DNA of 41,661 bases from CAYVTV01 sp964526475 (GTDB lineage Bacteria > Bacteroidota > Bacteroidia > Bacteroidales > GCA-2748055), in the NCBI GenBank assembly GCA_964526475.1, contig CAZGKF010000031.1, positions 1 through 41,661 on the forward strand, read 5' to 3'. This document shows, one piece after another, positions 7,842 to 15,809 of the stretch. A program made the translations under genes and the position numbers. The notes under the pieces were generated by a model. It did no database searches. It was not told the origin of the DNA and saw nothing but the letters and a program-made list of their open reading frames with translations. Position 1 is the stretch's first letter. Each line of letters opens with the position of its first letter.

Positions 7842-9686
7842 ATGTACGATATTGATGAGTTAAACAAAACACTCCTGCCGGAGTTGCGTGAGATTGCCAA
7901 AGAGTTGAATGTTAAAAAGGCAGAGTCTCTGCGAAAACAAGACCTTGTGTACAAAATCCTGGATCAGCAGGCTGTACTTGTATCCGAAGCAAAGAAAACC
8001 GGCAAAGTTTCTTCCTCAGAAAGTTCTTCGGGTGAGCCTGGAGGAAAATTAAACAAGGAAAGACCCCAAAGATCAAAAAGGAACAAAGAAATAAAACCCC
8101 GTAAACAGCAGGGTGCTATACCGGAGTTTTCAGGGAATGATCCGGCTGATAAAGTTTCCGAATCAAAGGTTAACCAGGATGACGAAGATAAATCTACTGA
8201 AATTACTTCAGATAACATTCAGGAGAAAAAAAAGCAGGATGCTGATCGATTTTCTGCCAGGCGTAGCTCCCGTAAGAAAGGGCGTAGCCGTCAAAAAAAT
8301 GCGGGTGATGCCTCCGGGGGAGGACCCGAAGTAACTGAAAGAGAGATGACAATACCATTTATGGAGGAAAATGGTAAAATACTTCCTGAAATTTTCCCGG
8401 AAGATGATGAACCAATTGCTAACGAAACTATAATAGAAGGCGTTGTGGAACAAGTTGCCTCAGAGGATGTCGTTAAATCTGAAGAAACGGATTCCCGCCG
8501 GCAAGGATATGATCGTAACGGATTTAAGCGTCCTCATGAAAGAAGAAATGTTGATAAATATGAATTCGAAGGTATAGTTTCTTCTACAGGTGTTCTTGAA
8601 ATTATGCCTGATGGATATGGATTCCTTAGATCAGCAGATTTCAATTATCTCAACTCCCCCGATGATATATATGTATCACAATCACAAATTAAACTGTTTG
8701 GGCTGAAAACGGGTGATACAGTTAAAGGTACTATTCGTCCCCCAAAAGATGGTGAGAAATATTTCCCGCTTATCAAAGTGGAGGAGATCAATGGCCGTTC
8801 CCCTGATTATATACGTGACAGGGTACCGTTCGACTACCTTACACCCTTGTTTCCGAATGAAAAGTTCCGGCTTGTAGGAAAGGGCCATAGTAGTTTATCG
8901 GTAAGAGTGGTTGACATGTTCTCGCCCATTGGAAAAGGACAAAGGGGTTTAATTGTAGCTCAGCCTAAAACAGGTAAAACAGTGCTTTTACAAAATATCG
9001 CAAATGCAATAGCTGCAAACCATCCGGAGGTATTTATGATTGTACTTCTTATTGATGAACGCCCTGAGGAAGTTACAGATATGCAGAGAAATGTAAATGC
9101 AGAAGTTATTGCATCTACATTTGATGAGCCGGCAGAAAGGCATGTACGCATTGCAAACATTGTGATGGAAAAGGCAAAACGCCTGGTTGAATGCGGGCAT
9201 GATGTTGTTATCCTGCTGGATTCCATTACAAGACTTGCCCGTGCCTTTAATACCATTGCGCCTGCATCAGGGAAAGTGCTTTCCGGAGGTGTCGATTCCA
9301 ATGCATTGCATAAACCCAAACGTTTTTTCGGAGCAGCAAGAAATATTGAATTTGGTGGGTCACTTACAATACTTGCAACCGCACTCACAGAAACAGGCTC
9401 CAAGATGGATGATGTAATATTTGAGGAATTTAAGGGGACAGGCAACATGGAACTCCAACTCGACAGGAAGCTTGCGAATAAACGGGTATGGCCTGCCGTG
9501 GATATTAATGCTTCCAGCACAAGGCGGGAAGACCTTCTGCTCGACAAGGAAATGATGAATAAATTGTGGATACTAAGAAATTATCTCTCTGATATGACTT
9601 CTGTGGAAGCTATGGATTTCCTTTCCGATAAAATGTCGAAAACAGAAACTAATGAGGAATTTCTTATTTCAATGAATAGTGGTTAA
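7842..9686 (+). CDS. rho: Transcription termination factor Rho
   Basis: A 614-residue hexameric RNA-dependent ATPase that ends untranslated transcripts. The N-terminal Rho_N helical domain (LLPELREIAKELNVKKAESLRKQDL) spans about residues 8-45. A hydrophilic, low-complexity insertion runs from about 50 to 238, rich in Lys, Arg, Glu and Ser. The RNA-binding cold-shock-like domain covers about 240-318 (GVLEIMPDGYGFLRS). The ATPase domain has Walker A PKTGKT near 375-380, Walker B VVILLDSITRLARA, the Q-loop region GKVLSGGVDSNAL and the R-loop segment ALTETGSKMDDVIFEEFKGTGN. E. coli Rho is about 419 residues, so nearly all the extra length is the insertion. Long insertions here are known in Bacteroidota. 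Confidence 0.96.
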   Translation: MYDIDELNKTLLPELREIAKELNVKKAESLRKQDLVYKILDQQAVLVSEAKKTGKVSSSESSSGEPGGKLNKERPQRSKRNKEIKPRKQQGAIPEFSGNDPADKVSESKVNQDDEDKSTEITSDNIQEKKKQDADRFSARRSSRKKGRSRQKNAGDASGGGPEVTEREMTIPFMEENGKILPEIFPEDDEPIANETIIEGVVEQVASEDVVKSEETDSRRQGYDRNGFKRPHERRNVDKYEFEGIVSSTGVLEIMPDGYGFLRSADFNYLNSPDDIYVSQSQIKLFGLKTGDTVKGTIRPPKDGEKYFPLIKVEEINGRSPDYIRDRVPFDYLTPLFPNEKFRLVGKGHSSLSVRVVDMFSPIGKGQRGLIVAQPKTGKTVLLQNIANAIAANHPEVFMIVLLIDERPEEVTDMQRNVNAEVIASTFDEPAERHVRIANIVMEKAKRLVECGHDVVILLDSITRLARAFNTIAPASGKVLSGGVDSNALHKPKRFFGAARNIEFGGSLTILATALTETGSKMDDVIFEEFKGTGNMELQLDRKLANKRVWPAVDINASSTRREDLLLDKEMMNKLWILRNYLSDMTSVEAMDFLSDKMSKTETNEEFLISMNSG

Positions 9687-9789
9687 GGAATAATATCTAT
9701 CTTCATTTTACCGCCAGATTACACTATTTGAAATCAATCTGAATAAGCATTTACTGCTCGAAATCATTATTAAATATCCCTGATTATAG

Positions 9790-9797
9790 TATTTTTG
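9790..9797 (+). promoter_or_regulatory. -7 box (TATTTTTG) for the pyruvate:ferredoxin oxidoreductase gene
   Basis: TATTTTTG matches TAnnTTTG and lies 57 bp before the ATG at 9855. It overlaps an in-frame upstream TTG at 9795, which argues that translation does not start there. No clear TTTG -33 element precedes it. Confidence 0.5.
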
Positions 9798-9854
9798 TAT
9801 TTTCTTAAAGAAAATCTTAAAATCTTAATTATAAAATACTTAACAATTTATCCA

Positions 9855-12800
9855 ATGGCTGAAAAGAAGAATCTATTAACTTGTGATGGTAATTATGCAG
9901 CTTCATATATTGCGTATATGTTTAGCGAAGTAGCTGCCATATATCCTATTACACCATCCTCTACCATGGCTGAATATATTGATGAATGGGCGGCTCATGG
10001 TCAAAAGAATATTTTTGGTGAAGTGGTACAGGTAACTGAAATGCAGTCGGAAGGTGGTGCTTCCGGAGCATTGCATGGAGCACTGCAGGCAGGAGCGTTA
10101 ACAAGTACGTTTACAGCATCCCAGGGTCTCCTGCTTATGATTCCGAATATGTATAAAATTTCAGGAGAGCTTTTGCCCGGAGTGTTCCATGTCTCTGCAA
10201 GAAGTCTTGCTGCACAGGCTCTTTCAATTTTCGGGGATCACAGTGATGTGATGAGTACAAGACATACAGGTTTTGCGTTGCTGGCTACCGGAAGTGTACA
10301 GCAAATAATGGATATTGCCGGCGTTGCACATCTGGCTGCAGTTAAATCAAGAATACCATTCATCCACTTCTTCGATGGATTCAGAACATCTCATGAGATT
10401 CAGATGGTAGAAGCTCCTTCTATGGAACAGATGGCAAAGCTATTGGATTATAATGCACTGCAGGAATTTCGTGACAGAGCTTTGAATCCTGAACACCCGG
10501 TTACCAGAGGGACAGCTCAGAACCCTGATATCTACTTCCAGACAAGAGAGGTAGCAAACAGATTTTACGATGAAGTACCCGATATCGTCGAAGAATATAT
10601 GCAGGAACTTTCCGTAATGACCGGTCGTGAATACCATCCTTTTACCTATTATGGTGCAAAAGATGCTGAGAATATCATTGTGGCTATGGGGTCAATTACA
10701 GAAACCATTCAGGAAGTGGTTGATTACCTCCTGGAAAAAGGCGAGAAAGTTGGCATTATCACTGTTCATCTTTACAGACCATTTTCGGAAAAATATTTCT
10801 TCAGGGTTTGTCCTGAAACAGTAAAGAAAATAACAGTTCTTGACAGGACCAAGGAACCCGGAGCTAACGGAGAACCATTATATCTGGATATTCGTGACAT
10901 TTTCTATGACAGGGAAAAACAACCTCTTATACTTGGAGGAAGGTATGGTCTCAGCTCAAAAGACACAACACCGGCAATGATGCTTTCAGTTTTTGAGAAC
11001 ATGAAAATGAAAGAACCCAAAAACAGGTTTACCGTTGGGATTGTTGACGATGTTACTTTCCTTTCTCTCCCATTGTTGCCGGAAATATCAGTGGTTAAAA
11101 AAGGAACATATGAAGCGAAGTTCTATGGTATTGGTGCAGATGGAACAGTAGGAGCAAATAAGAATTCAATTAAGATTATAAGTGAATCAACAGGGAAATA
11201 CTGCCAGGCTTATTTTGCTTATGATTCAAAAAAGTCGGGTGGCGTAACCTCTTCACACCTGAGGTTTGGCGACTTGCCAATCAGGGCCCCATACCTTGTT
11301 AATTCACCTAATTTTGTTGCCTGTCATGTGCCTTCCTATATTTACAAGTATGATATGCTGAAAGGACTGAAAAAAGGAGGCACTTTTCTTATGAATAGTA
11401 TCTGGGATGTGGAAGAGACAAAACATAGATTGCCTGTGAAGATGAAAAAATACCTGGCGGAAAACAATATTGATTTTTATATTATAAACGCAACTGAACT
11501 GGCTGAAAAGATCGGACTTGGTTCCCGTACAAATACCATTATGCAGTCGGCATTTTTCAAAATTTCAGAGGTGATACCCTATAAACTTGCTGTTGAGGAA
11601 ATGAGGAAATTCATAGTAAAATCTTTCGGACTGAAAGGAGAAGATATTGTGAATATGAATTATGCGGCTGTTGAAAAGGGTGGTGAAGTTGAAAAAGTTG
11701 AGATACCTTCGGAATGGACAAACCTTAAATCAGTCGCAGAGTCTGACGAAAGAGACCTTCCTGAATTTTTCAGGAATATTGCAGAACCTATTAATCTTAT
11801 GAAAGGAGATGATCTCCCTGTCAGCGCTTTTCTCGACCGTGAAGACGGCACTTTCCCTGCAGGGACAACACGGTTTGAAAAGAGGGGTATTGCGGTGAAT
11901 GTTCCTGAATGGCAACCTGACAAATGTATTCAGTGTAACCAGTGTTCCTATGTGTGTCCTCATGCCTGCATTCGTCCTTTCCTTCTGGATGAAAAGGAAA
12001 TGAAAGGATTACCAAAAGATACGCCTACAGTAGCAGCCAACGGTAAAGCACTTGCCGGCCTGCAATACAAAATCCAGGTTTCGGTACTCGATTGCACCGG
12101 CTGTGGAAACTGTGCCGATATCTGCCCGGCAAAGGAAAAAGCTCTTATAATGAAACCGCTTGAAAGTCAGATGATTGAGGATGAAAGGTGGGATTATATA
12201 TCAGAGAATGTAACATACAAAGATACCCTTTTACAAAAAGATGCCAGTTTAAAAAATTCCCAGTTTGCCCAGCCATTGTTTGAATTTTCAGGGGCATGTG
12301 CCGGTTGTGGAGAAACACCCTATATCAAACTGATAACCCAGTTGTATGGCGACAGGATGATGATCGCAAACGCTACAGGTTGCTCTTCTATTTACGGAGG
12401 TTCTGCACCATCAACTCCCTATAGTACAAATCATGAAGGAAAAGGTCCGGCATGGGCAAATTCTCTCTTTGAAGACAATGCGGAATATGGTTTTGGTATG
12501 GCAATGGGTGTAAAACAATTACGTACCTATATTTCCATGCTGATGAAAAAATCGATGGGTAATGGCCTCGCAGGTGAAACAAAACAGGCATTCACAGAAT
12601 GGATGGAGGGGATGAACGATGCAAATAAATCGAAAGTTGCAAGTGAAAAAGTAATTGCAGCCTGTAAAAAGGAAAATAATAAAGTTGCTGATGAAATACT
12701 TCAGTTGAAACAATATCTCATTAAAAAGTCTGTATGGGTTTTTGGAGGAGACGGATGGGCATACGATATTGGTTATGGAGGACTCGATCATGTGATAGCT

Positions 12801-13397
12801 TCAGGAGAGGATATCAACCTGTTGGTTCTCGATACAGAGGTTTATTCAAACACAGGCGGACAGGCTTCCAAATCTACACCCATTGGTGCAGTGGCTAAAT
12901 TTGCTGCTTCAGGAAAAAAAGTAAGGAAGAAAGACCTTGGGATGATGGCGATGACTTATGGATACGTTTATGTAGCACAGGTAGCCATAGGAGCAAACCA
13001 GGCTCAGTACCTGAAAGCAGTTCGTGAAGCAGAGGCATATCCCGGACCATCTGTCATTATTGCCTATTCAACATGTATAAATCATGGTCTGAGAGCAGGG
13101 ATGCAGGCCTCTCAACGCCAGCAGAAAAATGCTGTTGAAGCGGGTTACTGGCACTTGTACAGGTATAATCCTTTGCTGGAAGCTGAGGGCAACAATCCCT
13201 TCCAACTTGATTCGAAAGAACCTGATTTCAGCAAATTCCAGGATTTCCTGAACTCAGAGGTGCGATATACTTCACTTAAACAGGCTTTTCCTGAGGAAGC
13301 TTCGAAACTTTTCAAAGCCGCCGAAGAAAACGCTAAATGGAGATACAAAAGCTATGCAAGGCTGATGGTACTCGACTATTCAAAAAAAGAGGAGTGA
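9855..13397 (+). CDS. nifJ: Pyruvate:ferredoxin (flavodoxin) oxidoreductase, single-chain
   Basis: A 1180-residue fused enzyme converting pyruvate plus CoA to acetyl-CoA, CO2 and reduced ferredoxin in anaerobes. Domain order is standard. The N-terminal pyrimidine-binding domain begins TCDGNYAASYIAYMFSEVAAIYPITPSSTMAE. A transketolase C-like domain II and the gamma domain follow (SGGVTSSHLRFGDLPI near 460). Next is a two-cluster ferredoxin domain with CIQCNQCSYVCPHAC at about 691 and CTGCGNCADICP at about 747. The cysteines for the proximal cluster (CAGCGETPYIK) are near 815, and the TPP-binding domain (GDGWAYDIGYGG, near 966) carries TEVYSNTGGQ. The ATG at 9855 is preferred because it yields the family's usual MAEKK-type start and lies after the promoter box. 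Confidence 0.96.
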   Translation: MAEKKNLLTCDGNYAASYIAYMFSEVAAIYPITPSSTMAEYIDEWAAHGQKNIFGEVVQVTEMQSEGGASGALHGALQAGALTSTFTASQGLLLMIPNMYKISGELLPGVFHVSARSLAAQALSIFGDHSDVMSTRHTGFALLATGSVQQIMDIAGVAHLAAVKSRIPFIHFFDGFRTSHEIQMVEAPSMEQMAKLLDYNALQEFRDRALNPEHPVTRGTAQNPDIYFQTREVANRFYDEVPDIVEEYMQELSVMTGREYHPFTYYGAKDAENIIVAMGSITETIQEVVDYLLEKGEKVGIITVHLYRPFSEKYFFRVCPETVKKITVLDRTKEPGANGEPLYLDIRDIFYDREKQPLILGGRYGLSSKDTTPAMMLSVFENMKMKEPKNRFTVGIVDDVTFLSLPLLPEISVVKKGTYEAKFYGIGADGTVGANKNSIKIISESTGKYCQAYFAYDSKKSGGVTSSHLRFGDLPIRAPYLVNSPNFVACHVPSYIYKYDMLKGLKKGGTFLMNSIWDVEETKHRLPVKMKKYLAENNIDFYIINATELAEKIGLGSRTNTIMQSAFFKISEVIPYKLAVEEMRKFIVKSFGLKGEDIVNMNYAAVEKGGEVEKVEIPSEWTNLKSVAESDERDLPEFFRNIAEPINLMKGDDLPVSAFLDREDGTFPAGTTRFEKRGIAVNVPEWQPDKCIQCNQCSYVCPHACIRPFLLDEKEMKGLPKDTPTVAANGKALAGLQYKIQVSVLDCTGCGNCADICPAKEKALIMKPLESQMIEDERWDYISENVTYKDTLLQKDASLKNSQFAQPLFEFSGACAGCGETPYIKLITQLYGDRMMIANATGCSSIYGGSAPSTPYSTNHEGKGPAWANSLFEDNAEYGFGMAMGVKQLRTYISMLMKKSMGNGLAGETKQAFTEWMEGMNDANKSKVASEKVIAACKKENNKVADEILQLKQYLIKKSVWVFGGDGWAYDIGYGGLDHVIASGEDINLLVLDTEVYSNTGGQASKSTPIGAVAKFAASGKKVRKKDLGMMAMTYGYVYVAQVAIGANQAQYLKAVREAEAYPGPSVIIAYSTCINHGLRAGMQASQRQQKNAVEAGYWHLYRYNPLLEAEGNNPFQLDSKEPDFSKFQDFLNSEVRYTSLKQAFPEEASKLFKAAEENAKWRYKSYARLMVLDYSKKEE

Positions 13398-13509
13398 AAA
13401 GAGTATTCTGAAATCAATTTCAATTGACTGGGTATAATTCATATTTTTTTCCAGATATACCTGTGTTCAGGTCATAACAGAGTATTTCATTTTTTCCCCA
13501 TCATTTTTG

Positions 13510-13517
13510 TATCTTTG
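13510..13517 (+). promoter_or_regulatory. -7 box (TATCTTTG) just upstream of ruvX
   Basis: TATCTTTG is an exact TAnnTTTG match ending only 14 bp before the TTG start of ruvX. A TTTC at 13485-13488 sits at roughly -33 spacing. If used, the mRNA would have a 5' leader of about 8 nt. Confidence 0.45.
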
Positions 13518-13531
13518 CTGAAATTATAGTT

Positions 13532-13951
13532 TTGGGACGAATTATAGGCATTGATTATGGCCGGAAAAGGGTAGGGGTGGCAGTAACTGATCCGCTCAAA
13601 ATGACTGCATCCGGACTTGCTTGTGTTAAGTCACATGAAATATTGCCATTTCTGGAAAACTATCTGACGGCGGAAAATGTGGAATGTATTGTTGTGGGCA
13701 TGCCAGTGAAGTTGAACAATACACCTTCGGAAGCCTTACCTTTTGTACAGCAGTTTATTGTCTCGCTTAGAAGAAAATTCCCCGGTATCGCGGTAGAAAT
13801 TATTGATGAAAGATTTACATCGAAAATAGCTGTCCGGACAATGATTGAAGGGGGAATGAAAAAGTCGGAAAGGATGAAAAAGGAAAATATCGACAAGATC
13901 AGTGCAGCAATTATATTAAGATCATTTCTTGATAAGGAGGAACTAAAATAA
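13532..13951 (+). CDS. ruvX: Putative pre-16S rRNA nuclease / Holliday junction resolvase RuvX (YqgF family)
   Basis: A 139-residue RNase H-fold protein. Family motifs are complete: IIGIDYGRKRVGVAVTD at the N-terminus (first catalytic Asp), IVVGMPVKLNNTPSE in the middle, and IDERFTSKIA plus the C-terminal ENIDKISAAIILRSFL. The family processes the 5' end of 16S rRNA and was also proposed as a resolvase. The start is a TTG at 13532; no ATG or GTG exists closer to the conserved GRIIGIDYG segment. def follows after 10 bp, indicating an operon. Confidence 0.92.
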   Translation: MGRIIGIDYGRKRVGVAVTDPLKMTASGLACVKSHEILPFLENYLTAENVECIVVGMPVKLNNTPSEALPFVQQFIVSLRRKFPGIAVEIIDERFTSKIAVRTMIEGGMKKSERMKKENIDKISAAIILRSFLDKEELK

Positions 13952-13961
13952 AATTAAAAAA

Positions 13962-14522
13962 ATGATTTACCCGATTTACGTTTACGGAGCTTCTGTTTTG
14001 AGAAAAAAAGCAAAGGAGATAGGGCAGGGATATCCTGGTCTTGCCGAACTTATTTCTGATATGTTTGAAACCATGGCAGCATCGGATGGAATTGGCCTTG
14101 CTGCGCCACAAATAGGACTTTCCTTAAGATTAATAGTTATTGATGCAAGTGAAATGGAAGACCAGGACGATCCAACACTTAAGGATTTTAAAATAGTCCT
14201 GATAAATCCACGCATGCTGGATCAATCAGGTGAAAAATGGGTTTTTAATGAAGGCTGTCTGAGTTTCCCCGATATAAGAGAAGATGTCGAGAGATTTTCT
14301 AAAATAAGAATTCAATATTTTGATGAAAACTTCAACTTACAGGAAAAACAATTCGATGGGGTGAAAGCAAGAATTATTCAGCACGAGTACGATCATCTTG
14401 AAGGTATCTTGTTTGTTGATAAGATCAAACCCTTGAGAAGGAGATTGCTTAATGGTCGCTTGAATGCTATTACAAAGGGTGCTGTTGCTACACGATATAG
14501 AACTAAAAATTCATCCAGATAA
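13962..14522 (+). CDS. def: Peptide deformylase
   Basis: A 186-residue metalloenzyme that removes the formyl group from nascent N-terminal methionine. All three motifs are present: GIGLAAPQIG (near 46-55), EGCLSFP with the metal-binding cysteine (near 97), and QHEYDHLEG with the two metal-binding histidines and catalytic glutamate (near 139-147). It is 10 bp downstream of ruvX, and the pair is likely cotranscribed. The C-terminal KPLRRRLLNGRLNAI tail is of normal length for the phylum. Confidence 0.96.
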   Translation: MIYPIYVYGASVLRKKAKEIGQGYPGLAELISDMFETMAASDGIGLAAPQIGLSLRLIVIDASEMEDQDDPTLKDFKIVLINPRMLDQSGEKWVFNEGCLSFPDIREDVERFSKIRIQYFDENFNLQEKQFDGVKARIIQHEYDHLEGILFVDKIKPLRRRLLNGRLNAITKGAVATRYRTKNSSR

Positions 14523-14557
14523 ATATTTTCCCGGTTTAATAAAATATTAAATTGGTT

Positions 14558-15571
14558 TTATCTCAGACTATCCGATTTTATTAATTCATCCGATTTCAAC
14601 AATAGGTCAATATATTGGGCTCTTTTATAAACAAAGGGATTAATAGTATTTTTTGCGGAAAGTTTTCCCCTGAAATCCATTAATGAATCATATTCTTTAT
14701 CATTCATCCATTTCTCCAGATCTTTAATCATTACAGAAAGATGAGCTATCTTATTCTTGTAGAGAGTGCTTACTATTTGAACAGCATCTGCGCCTGCAAG
14801 AATCATCTTTGCGACATCCTTTCCTGAATAAATACCTGTACTGCTGCATATTGATGCTTTTATCCTGCTCCGTAAAAGTCCGGCAAAACGCAGAGGGAGC
14901 CTGTGTTCGTGTTCGCTGCTTAAATTGAAGGGTGAAAAATGGTCTTCTTTTTCCGTATCAATATCCGGCTCAAACATCTTGTTAAAAAGAACAAAACCGT
15001 CAGCACCGGCTTTGTCCATTTCAGAAATTACTTTTAAAGTATTCGTATAGTATGGACTTAGTTTAATACTAACGGGGATACTAAGATTCTTCTTTACTTC
15101 AATTAAGATATCTGTTTGTTCTTTAATGATGCTTTTCCCTTCCTTTTCGAAATTAACAGGAATAAAATAAAAGTTTAATTCAATAGCATCAACACCCGTT
15201 TCCTGAATAAGCTTTGCATATTCAATCCAGCTTTCTTTGTATATCGCATTAAGACTTGCGATAAGAGGAATATGTAAAGATTCCCTGGCTTTTCTAAGAC
15301 GAGTCAAGTGATCCTGAGGTCCGGCATGTTTAATTGAAGGAAACAGACTTATCATCTCAGCGTTTCTTTCATTATATTCACTCATCTGAGAATCAAGTTC
15401 ATAACTTTCAAGTTGTATTTGTTCTTCGAATAATGATTTATATACGATTGCAGCGGCCCCTGCATCTTCAGCAGCTTTAAGATTATCCGGATCAGTAACA
15501 AGATTACTTGCTCCCACAATGATGGGATTCTTTAATTCAAGCCCCAGGTAAGTTGTTGTAATATCTGACAT
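14558..15571 (-). CDS. Dihydroorotate dehydrogenase-like FMN-binding TIM-barrel protein
   Basis: A 337-residue protein whose start (TTYLGLELKNPIIVGASNLV) and end (CSSTGIYSGKDVAKMILAGADAVQIVSTLYKN, the FMN phosphate-binding half) follow class 1 dihydroorotate dehydrogenases. However, the substrate loop that in true class 1 enzymes carries the catalytic Cys or Ser (ELNxSCPN-type) reads ELNFYFIPV here, with no Cys or Asn pair. This matches the 'DHOD-like' subgroup of unknown activity, often found in anaerobes together with pyruvate:ferredoxin oxidoreductase, as here. It is probably an FMN oxidoreductase, but pyrimidine synthesis is doubtful. It is convergent with def (35 bp apart). Confidence 0.8.
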   Translation of the reverse strand: MSDITTTYLGLELKNPIIVGASNLVTDPDNLKAAEDAGAAAIVYKSLFEEQIQLESYELDSQMSEYNERNAEMISLFPSIKHAGPQDHLTRLRKARESLHIPLIASLNAIYKESWIEYAKLIQETGVDAIELNFYFIPVNFEKEGKSIIKEQTDILIEVKKNLSIPVSIKLSPYYTNTLKVISEMDKAGADGFVLFNKMFEPDIDTEKEDHFSPFNLSSEHEHRLPLRFAGLLRSRIKASICSSTGIYSGKDVAKMILAGADAVQIVSTLYKNKIAHLSVMIKDLEKWMNDKEYDSLMDFRGKLSAKNTINPFVYKRAQYIDLLLKSDELIKSDSLR

Positions 15572-15809
15572 AATTGAAAAGTTTTAGAAATTCTTAATAG
15601 ATAAGTATAAGGTAAAAGTACTAATTAATTCATAAATATTTATGGCTATAACAGTCTTTTGGTTGAAAAGTTCGGATATGTGAAAAATATACTGCTGAAA
15701 GCTATGAATGATCTTTTCCTTTACCAACGATGTATTTAATTAACAGACCAGGACGTTTTTCCCGTTAAATGCAAAGCAGTTTATTGAAATATCTTCTCAT
15801 TAAGAAGAT

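Noticed and set aside
8960..9547. 195-codon ORF antisense to rho
   Set aside because: Lies entirely opposite the conserved ATPase domain of Rho; the Ser-rich composition is that of a reverse-frame shadow.
9795..9854. Upstream in-frame start for the pyruvate:ferredoxin oxidoreductase
   Set aside because: It overlaps the -7 box and adds 20 residues not typical of the family.
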